Shown here: positions 8,570-16,064 of the stretch, piece after piece
Position numbering within the stretch: position 1 is the stretch's first letter
Layout: every line of letters begins with the position of its first letter
NCBI GenBank assembly: GCA_044433165.1
Contig: JAWXTX010000045.1
Coordinates: forward strand, 1-19,405
Direction: 5' to 3'
Length of the DNA: 19,405 bases
Source: Ferrimonas sp044433165
GTDB taxonomy: Bacteria; Pseudomonadota; Gammaproteobacteria; Enterobacterales; Shewanellaceae
Notes under the pieces: model-generated
The model's database searches: none
Seen by the model: only the letters and a program-made list of their open reading frames with translations
What the model was told of the DNA's origin: nothing
Made by a program: the position numbers and the translations under genes

Positions 8570-9403
8570 TCAAATACGCTCCACTGTAATGATTTCTTGG
8601 TTATTCCCAACGCCCAGTACCAGTGCCAATACAGGGGATAGTTGGTCTACGACAAATCGCCCGTTAATGCTTCGGCCATTAATCACACGCGATTCCATAT
8701 AGCGATAATTGACGATTTCCTGATTTTTGCCGTTAATCACGAGCACCGTGGGAAGCTCCCCACTTTCGATGCTCTTGGGCATTTCGATGATTGTTTTGCT
8801 GCCGTTGTTGTACACCCGCAGCGGCTTAAAGTGGGCTTTGCCCTTTAGCCGGTAGTTAAAGTCGAGTTCGTCGGCACGTTCGCCCGTATCAAGTGTTTGG
8901 ATTTTCTTCTCGACGGCCATGGCGGCGTGATACGCAGCAAGATTAGCGGCGGCAATTTCTGGATAATCAAACTTGATGCTTGGCATCCAGCGCGAGGCTT
9001 GCGATTCCAACGCGAGCGTATAAACCCGCCGGTCGGTCACCACCGTTAAGCTCGTGGCTAAATCCGTATCGGTTGGCTTAACCACAAGGTGCGTTTGACG
9101 GCCACCTGTAGGCGTTCCTGATACCGTAGGGGCAACATGCCAGCGCACGTTGTCGCCAACTTGGATACCATCGGTTTGGATGATTTCGCCCTCTTGCAAT
9201 GTGATTAGGCATGTTTTTAGGGGGGCGCAAACCAATTTGGGAAGGCCGGAGCCGAATTGATAGACGGGATTGCCTTCCGAACGGATTGTGTTTGGTTCGG
9301 TTTTCACCCACTCGTTCGAGATGTCTAATGCGGTGTGTTGGGCTAACGCATTAGCGCTGGCTATGGTCGCTGCCATAACCAGTGCAACAGTATTTTTGTT
9401 CAT
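8570..9403 (-). CDS. trbG: TrbG, outer-membrane-associated core component (VirB9 family)
   Basis: Periplasmic/outer-membrane ring component of the T4SS core complex, partner of TrbI and TrbH. It has 277 aa with a Sec signal peptide (MNKNTVALVMAATIASANALAQ). The TrbG/VirB9 N-domain contains VCAPLKTCLITLQEGEII and VGDNVRWHVAPTVSG, followed by LVVKPTDTDLATSLTVVTDR and RVYTLAL. The C-terminal domain carries FNYRLKG, FKPLRVYNNGSKTIIEMP, LPTVLVI and NYRYMESRVINGRSINGRFV. The ATG at 9403 has AGGA 8 nt upstream and lies 15 nt after trbF. These motifs are characteristic of the P-type branch and leave little doubt about the family. Confidence 0.96.
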   Translation of the reverse strand: MNKNTVALVMAATIASANALAQHTALDISNEWVKTEPNTIRSEGNPVYQFGSGLPKLVCAPLKTCLITLQEGEIIQTDGIQVGDNVRWHVAPTVSGTPTGGRQTHLVVKPTDTDLATSLTVVTDRRVYTLALESQASRWMPSIKFDYPEIAAANLAAYHAAMAVEKKIQTLDTGERADELDFNYRLKGKAHFKPLRVYNNGSKTIIEMPKSIESGELPTVLVINGKNQEIVNYRYMESRVINGRSINGRFVVDQLSPVLALVLGVGNNQEIITVERI

Positions 9404-9418
9404 TTTTTTTCCTGATGA

Positions 9419-10114
9419 TTAAAGCCGTTCAGTGATGGCCAAATCGGTGATGACCAGCCCAAGTGGATTGGCTTGGAAGGCGGCAGCAGTTGGGACGCCG
9501 ACAAAGGCAACTGTAGCAATTGCACGGAAGCGTTTTTCACGGCTTTGGCCGCGCTTGTCTATGATGTTTTCGCGCCAGTCGATTTGGTATGAATGTTCGC
9601 CAGTTGGCAAGATTGTTTCGATTTGGACGGTGACCGTTTCGGTTTGGGCGCGTTTGGGTGGCACGGCCTCTACAGCTAAGTAGTTGGTGACGATGGCGTA
9701 TGCCGACGAACCGCTTTGTAGGTGTGCATACGCACGGTGGACGGCTTGATTTTGTGCGGTTTGGTCCGCATAAACCGAACGCATATCGCCGATAAACGAT
9801 GCCAACTCAGCAATGGCGACTTTTTGCCGTTCGTTGGTTGGCATGTTTTGCGCCGCCATTAGCGGCACCATCTTGTCCCCATCAATCGCAATCACGTAGG
9901 GTTTGATTTTTGATTGTGACCCGATATATACGACACCGATGGTTGATATTGTGGCAATCCCCAGCGAAGCAATCGCTACGACTTTCCACACCTTTAGCTG
10001 ATGAACAGCTGTTCCAATTTGTTCGTTCCATTCTTGTCGTGCACGCAGGTAGAACGCGGAATGTCGGTCGACGTTCTCGACGTTCTCACCGTTTTTTTTT
10101 GTGTCTTCGGCCAT
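9419..10114 (-). CDS. trbF: TrbF, inner-membrane assembly factor (VirB8 family)
   Basis: Bitopic VirB8-like protein that nucleates the T4SS at the inner membrane. It has 231 aa: a cytoplasmic N-terminus with the TrbF signature RHSAFYLRARQEWNEQIG (about 17-34), one transmembrane helix (about 44-64), and a periplasmic NTF2-like domain. The domain is seen as IKPYVIAIDGDKMVPLMAAQ, ASFIGDMRSVYADQTAQNQA and the strand series VTVQIETILPTGEHSYQIDW. C-terminal NPLGLVITDLAITERL is also typical of TrbF. The ATG at 10114 has AGGA 6 nt upstream and starts 8 nt after the trbL stop. Position L-F-G is that of Ti/Tn4371-type operons. Confidence 0.96.
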   Translation of the reverse strand: MAEDTKKNGENVENVDRHSAFYLRARQEWNEQIGTAVHQLKVWKVVAIASLGIATISTIGVVYIGSQSKIKPYVIAIDGDKMVPLMAAQNMPTNERQKVAIAELASFIGDMRSVYADQTAQNQAVHRAYAHLQSGSSAYAIVTNYLAVEAVPPKRAQTETVTVQIETILPTGEHSYQIDWRENIIDKRGQSREKRFRAIATVAFVGVPTAAAFQANPLGLVITDLAITERL

Positions 10115-10122
10115 TTGTATTC

Positions 10123-11253
10123 CTATGGTTTGTCGCTTTTATTTTTGATGTGCTGGGCAGCGCGCCCGAAGGCGCTTTTAGCGCCGATAGATTCGCCCCC
10201 TGAACCGCCGGCTTGCATCAACGCGCTCCCCGCGGTTTTCAATGTCTGGGCAACTTTTTGGGTTGATGTCATTGGTTTTGATGGGTCGCTATTTTGGCTT
10301 GCAGTTTGTTGGCTTGCGGCCTGCAATAACTGACTCACGCCGACGCCTTGTGTGGCCATCACTTTGCTTGCACCTGCTACCACACCAGCGGCAACAGCAG
10401 CCATTTGTACGGCACCAGCAACGCTATTGCCCGTCGTTTGGTCTGCGCCATTAACAAGCGATTGGGCCAGTTGTGGGATCTCCCTTATAAGTCCCCAAGT
10501 GATAATGAGCGTGGGGACCAACAATAAAATGGCGTCGGCTGATATGGTGTCGGTGGCAATGATTGGATTAAGAACACCGAGCGCCAAATGCACAATTAAT
10601 TGCATCACTAAGAATTTAACGCCGAGGCCCAAAATTAACTTAAAGTAGCCGAGCGCGTAGTTTCGAGTCCATTCGCTTCCGCCGAGCGCGAGCATGACAA
10701 CGCCCCCGTACAAAATCACGTAGTACTGGATGAGTAGCACCGTCATTTGCAGTGAGATAAAGGCAATGATGATTAGCACGGCCAGCGCCGCAAAACCGTA
10801 AATCAGAGCCGATACGGGTGCTTTCCAGCTCATGGCATTGATTACCGAGGATACGACGTTATACCCCAAGTCAAATATGCCGGTAGGTTCGATTATCTGG
10901 CCACCGAGCCGAGAACCAAGCGCCAAAAAGCTATCAACAATACTGCCAGCAAGGTTTGGACCTTCTTGGAAAAGCCACCAAAAAAAGCCCAAAGCGATAA
11001 CACGTCGCACGACTTCTGCGATTACGGCGGGGGCTTCCGCTTGCCCCTTCAAGGCAAGCTCTACAAACCCCCACGTGAAACTGATGGTCGCAAGTCCCCA
11101 AAACAAATAAGTTGTGTGTTCCCGTATGATGGGGGGCCAAACCTCCGCCGCTGATTTAAAAGTGTCCAGTAATTCAGAGATGTAACCGGATGCCTCGGCG
11201 GCATGGGCTGGCATTGTGCTTAACAATAAACACGCCAAAACCAAGATACGCAT
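10123..11253 (-). CDS. trbL: TrbL, polytopic inner-membrane channel component (VirB6 family)
   Basis: Multi-spanning membrane protein presumed to contribute to the inner-membrane substrate path. It has 376 aa. An N-terminal signal-like helix (MRILVLACLLLSTMPAHA) and about five further hydrophobic segments are seen between residues 45 and 255 (TYLFWGLATISFTWGFVELA; VIALGFFWWLF; ALIYGFAALAVLIIIAFISL; LLIQYYVILYGGVVMLALGG; ILLLVPTLIITWGLI). The WTRNYALGYFK motif lies between them. The C-terminal third is soluble and rich in Ala, Gln, Ser and Gly, as in other TrbL proteins. The ATG at 11253 has a G-run (AGGGGGGG) as ribosome site and follows trbJ by 9 nt. That spacing leaves no trbK between trbJ and trbL. 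Confidence 0.95.
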   Translation of the reverse strand: MRILVLACLLLSTMPAHAAEASGYISELLDTFKSAAEVWPPIIREHTTYLFWGLATISFTWGFVELALKGQAEAPAVIAEVVRRVIALGFFWWLFQEGPNLAGSIVDSFLALGSRLGGQIIEPTGIFDLGYNVVSSVINAMSWKAPVSALIYGFAALAVLIIIAFISLQMTVLLIQYYVILYGGVVMLALGGSEWTRNYALGYFKLILGLGVKFLVMQLIVHLALGVLNPIIATDTISADAILLLVPTLIITWGLIREIPQLAQSLVNGADQTTGNSVAGAVQMAAVAAGVVAGASKVMATQGVGVSQLLQAASQQTASQNSDPSKPMTSTQKVAQTLKTAGSALMQAGGSGGESIGAKSAFGRAAQHIKNKSDKP

Positions 11254-11262
11254 AACCCCCCC

Positions 11263-11994
11263 CTAAAACGTGAATGTCGGCAAAATGTTTATCGTCGAAG
11301 GTGATGTTTTGTTGTCGTTGTTGCCGACGAACTCCTCCAAGAATTTTTGTTCCATCTGCTGCCGCTCAGCCTCGACAGCCATGGCCGTTGACGTTGTTTG
11401 GATCTGCGCTTGATTTAGCGATTCCAGTTTTTGGAGCGCTTGGATCACTTGGGCGGTTAATTGGTTTCCGGCTTGGATAGCTTGCAGGCGACCCGTTGCA
11501 CTACTGGATGCGCTTTGGATGGTGTCAATCGTGCGTTGCGCGCGAGCTTGGTCGTTGTACACTTGATTGGCTACGCCAAGCGCCCCGAGCGCCGTATCAC
11601 CTAAACTTTGTGATAGCGCCCGATACTGAGAACTATAATTGTCGATGGACTCGTTGCCGCTATATCCGGCCGCCTTAAACAGTGCGCTGGTTTTATCGCT
11701 TAAGTTAGAGGCGCTAAATGCTAGCGCCTCCCCCGTGGCCGCAATCTCATTAACTTTTGTTAATGATTGCACTAGGTCCCCCCAATCGCCCCCCGTAAGG
11801 TTTTGCGTATTCTTAATTTGATCCTCAAGCATCCTAACCTGCTGCACGGTTTGCCGCGCTTGCTCACTATAAGACTGCATTAATTGCACGTTGTTTAGAA
11901 TCTGTGTCCATTCGGTGGCGCAAGTCGGACAGCCAAATGCTTGGGCGGGTGACACAAAAGAAAGAGACAATGCAAAAACGACTATTTTTTTCAA
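11263..11994 (-). CDS. trbJ: TrbJ, periplasmic minor-pilin-like component (VirB5 family)
   Basis: VirB5-like protein expected at the tip or base of the transfer pilus. It has 243 aa with a Sec signal peptide (MKKIVVFALSLSFVSPAQAF). Next comes CPTCATEWTQILNN, a CxxC motif at the mature N-terminus as in several TrbJ proteins, then a long helical region (SYSEQARQTVQQVRMLEDQI ... GRLQAIQAGNQLTAQVIQAL) typical of the family. Start is TTG 11994, overlapping the trbE stop as TTGA, with GGAG 6 nt upstream; there is no ATG that keeps the signal peptide. A TTG start with stop-start overlap suggests coupled and perhaps limited translation. Position after trbE is the Ti-plasmid order. Confidence 0.93.
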   Translation of the reverse strand: MKKIVVFALSLSFVSPAQAFGCPTCATEWTQILNNVQLMQSYSEQARQTVQQVRMLEDQIKNTQNLTGGDWGDLVQSLTKVNEIAATGEALAFSASNLSDKTSALFKAAGYSGNESIDNYSSQYRALSQSLGDTALGALGVANQVYNDQARAQRTIDTIQSASSSATGRLQAIQAGNQLTAQVIQALQKLESLNQAQIQTTSTAMAVEAERQQMEQKFLEEFVGNNDNKTSPSTINILPTFTF

Positions 11995-14423
11995 ATGTGG
12001 CTCCTTACGTAGTTTTGTACGTCGTCTTTTGACGCAACGCTGCGCTCAATTAAATACTCAAGCCACCAATTTGTACCGTGTGCGTTAACCAAACGATTGA
12101 TGGTGGCTAAATCCTCTTTGCTTCCTCGCCCTACAAATTCCAGAGTTAGAGGCCCAAGCCCTAACTCAAATAGGCGATTTCCCGCTGGCGTTTTTATGAA
12201 GTAGTGCCGTTTCCTTTCCGCCGTAGCGATGATCTGAATTTCGCGATTATTCAGCCCAAATTCTTTGTAGATAGGCTTAATTACATCCGTTTGGGCATCA
12301 GGGTTTGGCAAAAATATTTTCGTCGGACACGACTCAACGAGCACATCAAGCAATCCTGACGAGCTGGCATCGCTTAAACTCTGGGTGAAAAGGACGACGC
12401 AGCAATTAAGTTTCGCGAATGTTTTTAGCCACTCACGGATGCGAGAGGCGAATTCTGGATGTTTTAGGGCTACCCAAGCCTCATCAATCCATAAAAAGGT
12501 TGGGCGGCCGTCGAGAGAACGCTCGATCCGGCGGAAAAGGTAGTGGAGCGTTGGTAGTAATACCGCTTCCCCTTGATCCATGAGTTCGCCGATTTCGAAT
12601 ACATGCAAACCGCCTTGGTTAAAATGATCTTCTGGGTTGTTAAGCAGTTCACTGGCGCTGCCTTCGCAATAAAAATATAGGGCCGCGCTCATGGTTGGGT
12701 TAAGCACTGCCGACAATGCCGTTAACGTTATGTCTGCACCGGCTTGCACTAAATCGGCTAAACGTTCGGTGACCTCAATTCGGTCATGAGCGCTAACTTG
12801 GTGCTCTTGTAGCTTAAGCAAGAACACCACGAAATCGACCGCCCAATTTAAATCGTTTTGGGCTTGTGCTAGTGGCGCAAAGGCTACGTCTGGCGATACG
12901 CAAATGTCGTAATGATGCCCTCCGCAATTTGCGATGGCATAACTCGAATACCCTTTGTCGAATACGAAGTGTTGGGCATTTTCATAGCGTGATCCTTGCG
13001 CCACTAGCGTGGCCAGTAACGTACTTTTCCCAGCTCGCGTGGGGCCAAATACCAGAGTGTGGCCTAGGTCGCCATTATGAAGATTTAAGTAGAATGGGCT
13101 ATTGCCATCAGTTTTGCAGCGCATTAATGCGCTAGAGCCTTGTTGATAATAAGGGCAATCGTTGTATGGGTTGCCGATCCATAAACTACTTGTTGGCAAA
13201 AGATGCGCCAAATTTTCAGTCGAAATCAGCGGGCGTCGGATGTTATGGATGGCATCACTCGGAAAACCGCCTATGAAGGCCTCGACCGCATTCACGGTTT
13301 CTTTCTTCGTAGAAAAACCGCGCTGTTCTAGCGCCCCTTTGATGTATTCGACCTTATTTGCTAATAGCTCTAAATCGGCATCTCTTACTACAACGGTCGC
13401 GGTGTAGTGACCGTAGAGAAGCAGCCCCGATTGTACTAAATTCAATGCATGTTCGTATTGCAACCCCATGGCCACGGCATCTTCGTTCACCCGTGGATTC
13501 GGGTTTTTCAAAAGGTGATCTTTGAGGGATACTTCTTTTTGCTTCCACTTTTTTCGTTCAGTCTCTAACTGTGCTGATGCTTCTGGCGCGCCCAGAGCAA
13601 TAAAGCGCGTGCAAAGCTGATATGAGCATGGCAATTTGTCTAGAAAGTCTAGGCAGTTTGGATAGCTGGCACTGGGATATGCCGCAATGGTTAAAACCGC
13701 AAGGTGTTCGTGGTCGAGTTTAGGTGTGATGCCGCCGTGCAAGTCATGTTCGCCTAAAAACAAATCGAGGCTCGTTGGCACCATCGGCAAGTAGATTGGA
13801 TTGTCGCGCCCACAAATGAATAAGTGCAGTGCGCTTAATAGGGCGGATTTTATTTCGCCGTATTGATCTACTTCGTCCACTAAACGATGCAAATTCAGAT
13901 GTTCATTAAGCCGACGTTCTAAGTTGCCGATGGCGGCCAAGAACGTGGCTAAATCCTTTTCACGTTTGTTTGATGTTTTCGATTCGTTCGAGTCAAAAAT
14001 CAGATTTTGTACTGATGTTGCTAGTACATTGGAAGGCATCCAAGACGCGAACAAAAAATATTGAGTTTCAAACGTCGGGTTTTCGTTGATGAAAAAATCA
14101 GCGCGCTCATTATCGATAAACTCGAAGGCTGGATGAGCAAATTTAGCTTTGCTCGTGTCTAAGTAGCTTGCGGCCTCGGCTCGATTGGTAGCACAATTAA
14201 TTTGCCAGCCGGTGCCCAGCTCGCAGAGTGCGGCATTTATTTGGTCCGTGATATAGTTGCGTTCGTCGGCATCGCTACTCGAAATATCCTGACCGGAAAA
14301 TCGCCAACCTGCCAAAAACTGCCCGTCCTTGCAGGATATAACCCCGTTATCTGCCATCAGCCCATAATTAAGCAAAGAGCTAAAGTCGGCCTCACTTTTT
14401 TTATAAGTGTGGGTTTTAAACAT
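11991..14423 (-). CDS. trbE: TrbE, conjugation ATPase (VirB4 family)
   Basis: The largest T4SS ATPase, energising pilus biogenesis and DNA transfer from the cytoplasmic face. It has about 810 aa. The N-terminal CagE/TrbE/VirB domain is followed by an ATPase domain. Its Walker A GPTRAGKS (about 460-467) lies in the family context GDLGHTLVFGPTRAGKSTLL and has Arg where TrbE usually has Gly. Walker B is TFLWIDEAW (about 642-650), followed by the VVLFTQSLSDA motif. ATG 14423 (MFKTHTYKKS) is preferred; the GTG at 14453 would sit directly against its ribosome site and upstream residues look non-native. The G-rich ribosome site lies in the arm of a small hairpin (14437-14450), 35 nt after trbD. Family assignment is certain, start is probable. 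Confidence 0.96.
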   Translation of the reverse strand: MFKTHTYKKSEADFSSLLNYGLMADNGVISCKDGQFLAGWRFSGQDISSSDADERNYITDQINAALCELGTGWQINCATNRAEAASYLDTSKAKFAHPAFEFIDNERADFFINENPTFETQYFLFASWMPSNVLATSVQNLIFDSNESKTSNKREKDLATFLAAIGNLERRLNEHLNLHRLVDEVDQYGEIKSALLSALHLFICGRDNPIYLPMVPTSLDLFLGEHDLHGGITPKLDHEHLAVLTIAAYPSASYPNCLDFLDKLPCSYQLCTRFIALGAPEASAQLETERKKWKQKEVSLKDHLLKNPNPRVNEDAVAMGLQYEHALNLVQSGLLLYGHYTATVVVRDADLELLANKVEYIKGALEQRGFSTKKETVNAVEAFIGGFPSDAIHNIRRPLISTENLAHLLPTSSLWIGNPYNDCPYYQQGSSALMRCKTDGNSPFYLNLHNGDLGHTLVFGPTRAGKSTLLATLVAQGSRYENAQHFVFDKGYSSYAIANCGGHHYDICVSPDVAFAPLAQAQNDLNWAVDFVVFLLKLQEHQVSAHDRIEVTERLADLVQAGADITLTALSAVLNPTMSAALYFYCEGSASELLNNPEDHFNQGGLHVFEIGELMDQGEAVLLPTLHYLFRRIERSLDGRPTFLWIDEAWVALKHPEFASRIREWLKTFAKLNCCVVLFTQSLSDASSSGLLDVLVESCPTKIFLPNPDAQTDVIKPIYKEFGLNNREIQIIATAERKRHYFIKTPAGNRLFELGLGPLTLEFVGRGSKEDLATINRLVNAHGTNWWLEYLIERSVASKDDVQNYVRSHI

Positions 14424-14436
14424 AGAATTAAGCGCC

Positions 14437-14450
14437 CCCCTTTCGAGGGG
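14437..14450 (-). promoter_or_regulatory. Stem-loop covering the trbE ribosome-binding site
   Basis: On the minus strand CCCCT / AGGGG forms a 5-bp stem with a CGAA loop, and the 3' arm is the G-run that serves as the trbE Shine-Dalgarno sequence about 11 nt before ATG 14423. Ribosomes finishing trbD, whose stop is 9 nt upstream, could melt it, giving trbD-trbE coupling. Structure is visible; regulatory role is inference. Confidence 0.4.
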
Positions 14451-14458
14451 CACCCCTT

Positions 14459-14743
14459 TTATTTTTGAGTGAAGTTTTTCCTAGCGTGACTTGGATACCA
14501 GCGTTGCTGGTGTTGGGCGACCAAAAACACTTCAATACCTTGTTCGTCCGCTCGGGCACTTAATCGAAGCAATTGGACTCCGACACACCAAATCGCCACA
14601 GCAAGCACGGTCGTAACGAGCGCCTGTAAAAACAGCAATAAAAGACACAAGCCAGAAAGAATTAATATAGGTTTTCGTTCAGCGCCAAAAATTAAGTGGC
14701 CTCGATAGAACCTGAATATTGGTGATGTATTTAATTCGGACAT
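14459..14743 (-). CDS. trbD: TrbD, small inner-membrane component (VirB3 family)
   Basis: A 94-aa protein with the TrbD pattern: a short N-terminus with FRFYRGHLIFGAERKPILIL, two closely spaced hydrophobic stretches (about 26-58, ILILSGLCLLLLFLQALVTT and VLAVAIWCVGVQLL), then a soluble tail. VirB3-type proteins associate with the VirB4 ATPase, encoded here by the next gene. The ATG at 14743 overlaps the end of trbC by 13 nt. The family is short and weakly conserved, but the motif around RGHLIFGAERKP and the position between trbC and trbE make the call solid. Confidence 0.93.
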   Translation of the reverse strand: MSELNTSPIFRFYRGHLIFGAERKPILILSGLCLLLLFLQALVTTVLAVAIWCVGVQLLRLSARADEQGIEVFLVAQHQQRWYPSHARKNFTQK

Positions 14744-15069
14744 GTAGCTGCAATTTCAGTGGCAGTTACCACTGCCCCTGACACCCCAAACAAGCTAGAT
14801 AGCAAATTGGCAGCGCCGACCAGTACCGCTATTAATAACGCAAGGTAGATCAGTGATTTGAACACGCCGCTAATTTCCCCGCCAAAGGCGAGCGTTACCA
14901 TCGCCGCAACAATAGCAATCAAAGAAATGATTACGGCAACAGGCCCTGTGATGGATTGCATTATTTTTTCTAGGGGGCTATCCCATGGCATCCCAGTGCC
15001 GACGGCGGCGCTTGCATCAAACGCCACTAAAATTAAAAAACTAAAGAAAAGACTAAAGAAAAGTTTCAT
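14731..15069 (-). CDS. trbC: TrbC, transfer-pilus prepilin (VirB2 family)
   Basis: Major subunit of the conjugative pilus. It has 112 aa: a signal peptide (MKLFFSLFFSFLILVAFDASAA), the TrbC signature MPWDSPLEKIMQSITGPVA, and two membrane helices (VIISLIAIVAAMVTLAFGG and LIYLALLIAVLVGAANLL) separated by a short polar loop. RP4 TrbC is C-terminally trimmed and cyclised by TraF; no TraF-like peptidase is encoded in this window. The C-terminus here ends TEIAATCPN, with a single cysteine. The ATG at 15069 has GAGG 5 nt upstream, overlapping the trbB stop codon, so the two genes are tightly linked. Confidence 0.95.
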   Translation of the reverse strand: MKLFFSLFFSFLILVAFDASAAVGTGMPWDSPLEKIMQSITGPVAVIISLIAIVAAMVTLAFGGEISGVFKSLIYLALLIAVLVGAANLLSSLFGVSGAVVTATEIAATCPN

Positions 15070-15077
15070 TCAAACCT

Positions 15078-15983
15078 CTATATTTCAGTCAGAACATAGT
15101 CACCGTCGTGATAGTCGACTGATAATATTTTTGACACACGGCGCATTCCGTTGTGCCGCTCTATCGAGACAATCACGTTAATGGCCTCAGCGATTAATCG
15201 TTGATTCACATAGCTTGCTCCCCCCTCTCTAATGCAGCTTTCCAATCGGTCTAATGCCAAGTAAGCGGAATCGGCATGGATAGTTGCGATCCCACCGCCG
15301 TGGCCGGTGTTCCATGCCTTTACCAATTCGGCGGCTTCTTGTCCTCGAACTTCGCCAACAGATATGCGGTCTGGACGCAACCGCAAGGTGGCACGCAATA
15401 GCTGGCTCATCGACACACTTGGAGACGTTCGCAGACTTACCGAATTCTCAACGGCAGATTGCAATTCGGGTAAATCCTCGATTAGAACCACGCGATCTAA
15501 AGGCGTTAATAGTGCGCACTCGGCAAGTAGTGCATTAGCGAAAGTTGTTTTACCGGTGCCAGTGCCGCCGCAAATTAAGATGTTTTTGCGTGTTTCCACG
15601 CTTTTGCTTAATTTTGTTTTTTGTTGTTCGTTGATGCTTCCTATTGCCACGTAGTCATCGAGGGAAAAGATTTTCAATGCGCGGCGACGGATAGAAAATA
15701 TTGGTTGTTTGGAAATTGGGGGGATCAACGCTTCGAAGCGTGAGCCGTCTGGTAGCTCGCATTCCAAAATCGGGTTAATTGCATCAACACTACGGCCAAT
15801 ACTGTTAGCCGTCGCTTTAATTAAAAGCATCGCATGTGATGGGTTGTATTTGATGTCGGTTAATTCTGGTGGGTGCCCTAAGCGCTCCACCCAAATGCGG
15901 CCGTCCGCATTTAGTAGGATTTCGATAACCTCTTTATCGCTAAGAAGCGACGACAAAGGGGTTAAGTACCGGTTGATTTCCAT
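15078..15983 (-). CDS. trbB: TrbB, T4SS hexameric ATPase (VirB11 family)
   Basis: Cytoplasmic traffic ATPase of the GspE/VirB11 superfamily. It has 301 aa. Motifs: Walker A GGTGTGKT (139-146); Asp box VVLIEDLPEL (165-174); Walker B region LRPDRISVGEVRG (202-214), preceded by SMSQLLRATLR; His box GGIATIHADS (230-239). AWNTGHGGG is typical of TrbB. Start is ATG 15983 with AGGTGG 5 nt upstream; the upstream in-frame TTG at 16010 falls inside a terminator stem and is rejected. It is the first trb gene, as in Ti and RP4 operons. The intrinsic-terminator-like hairpin (16001-16035) ends 17 nt before its ATG, so expression of the operon probably depends on read-through. Confidence 0.96.
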   Translation of the reverse strand: MEINRYLTPLSSLLSDKEVIEILLNADGRIWVERLGHPPELTDIKYNPSHAMLLIKATANSIGRSVDAINPILECELPDGSRFEALIPPISKQPIFSIRRRALKIFSLDDYVAIGSINEQQKTKLSKSVETRKNILICGGTGTGKTTFANALLAECALLTPLDRVVLIEDLPELQSAVENSVSLRTSPSVSMSQLLRATLRLRPDRISVGEVRGQEAAELVKAWNTGHGGGIATIHADSAYLALDRLESCIREGGASYVNQRLIAEAINVIVSIERHNGMRRVSKILSVDYHDGDYVLTEI

Positions 15984-16000
15984 TTTTCCACCTAAAAAAA

Positions 16001-16035
16001 ATAATCCCAAACAACCGTTGGTCGCTTGGGATTAT
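16001..16035 (-). terminator. Intrinsic terminator/attenuator before trbB (T-tracts on both sides)
   Basis: A perfect 10-bp stem ATAATCCCAA / TTGGGATTAT with a 15-nt loop, followed on the minus strand by a run of T (TTTTTTT) immediately before the trbB ribosome site. The plus strand also has GCTTTTTT after the stem, so it could work both ways. It separates the 120-aa gene (stop at 16065) from trbB. With 17 nt left to the ATG there is no space for a promoter downstream, so it may be a leader attenuator rather than a simple operon end. Confidence 0.8.
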
Positions 16036-16064
16036 GCTTTTTTCATCGTAATTGCAGGAGGAAC

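Noticed and set aside
6912..15983. Naming the system VirB (IncN/IncX/IncW-like)
   Set aside because: TrbB, TrbC, TrbE, TrbF, TrbG and TrbJ motifs, a TrbH-like lipoprotein and the B-C-D-E-J-L-F-G-H-I order all point to the P-type Trb branch.
15984..16010. TTG start giving trbB nine extra residues
   Set aside because: It would start within the terminator stem; ATG 15983 has AGGTGG at ideal spacing and gives the normal TrbB N-terminus.
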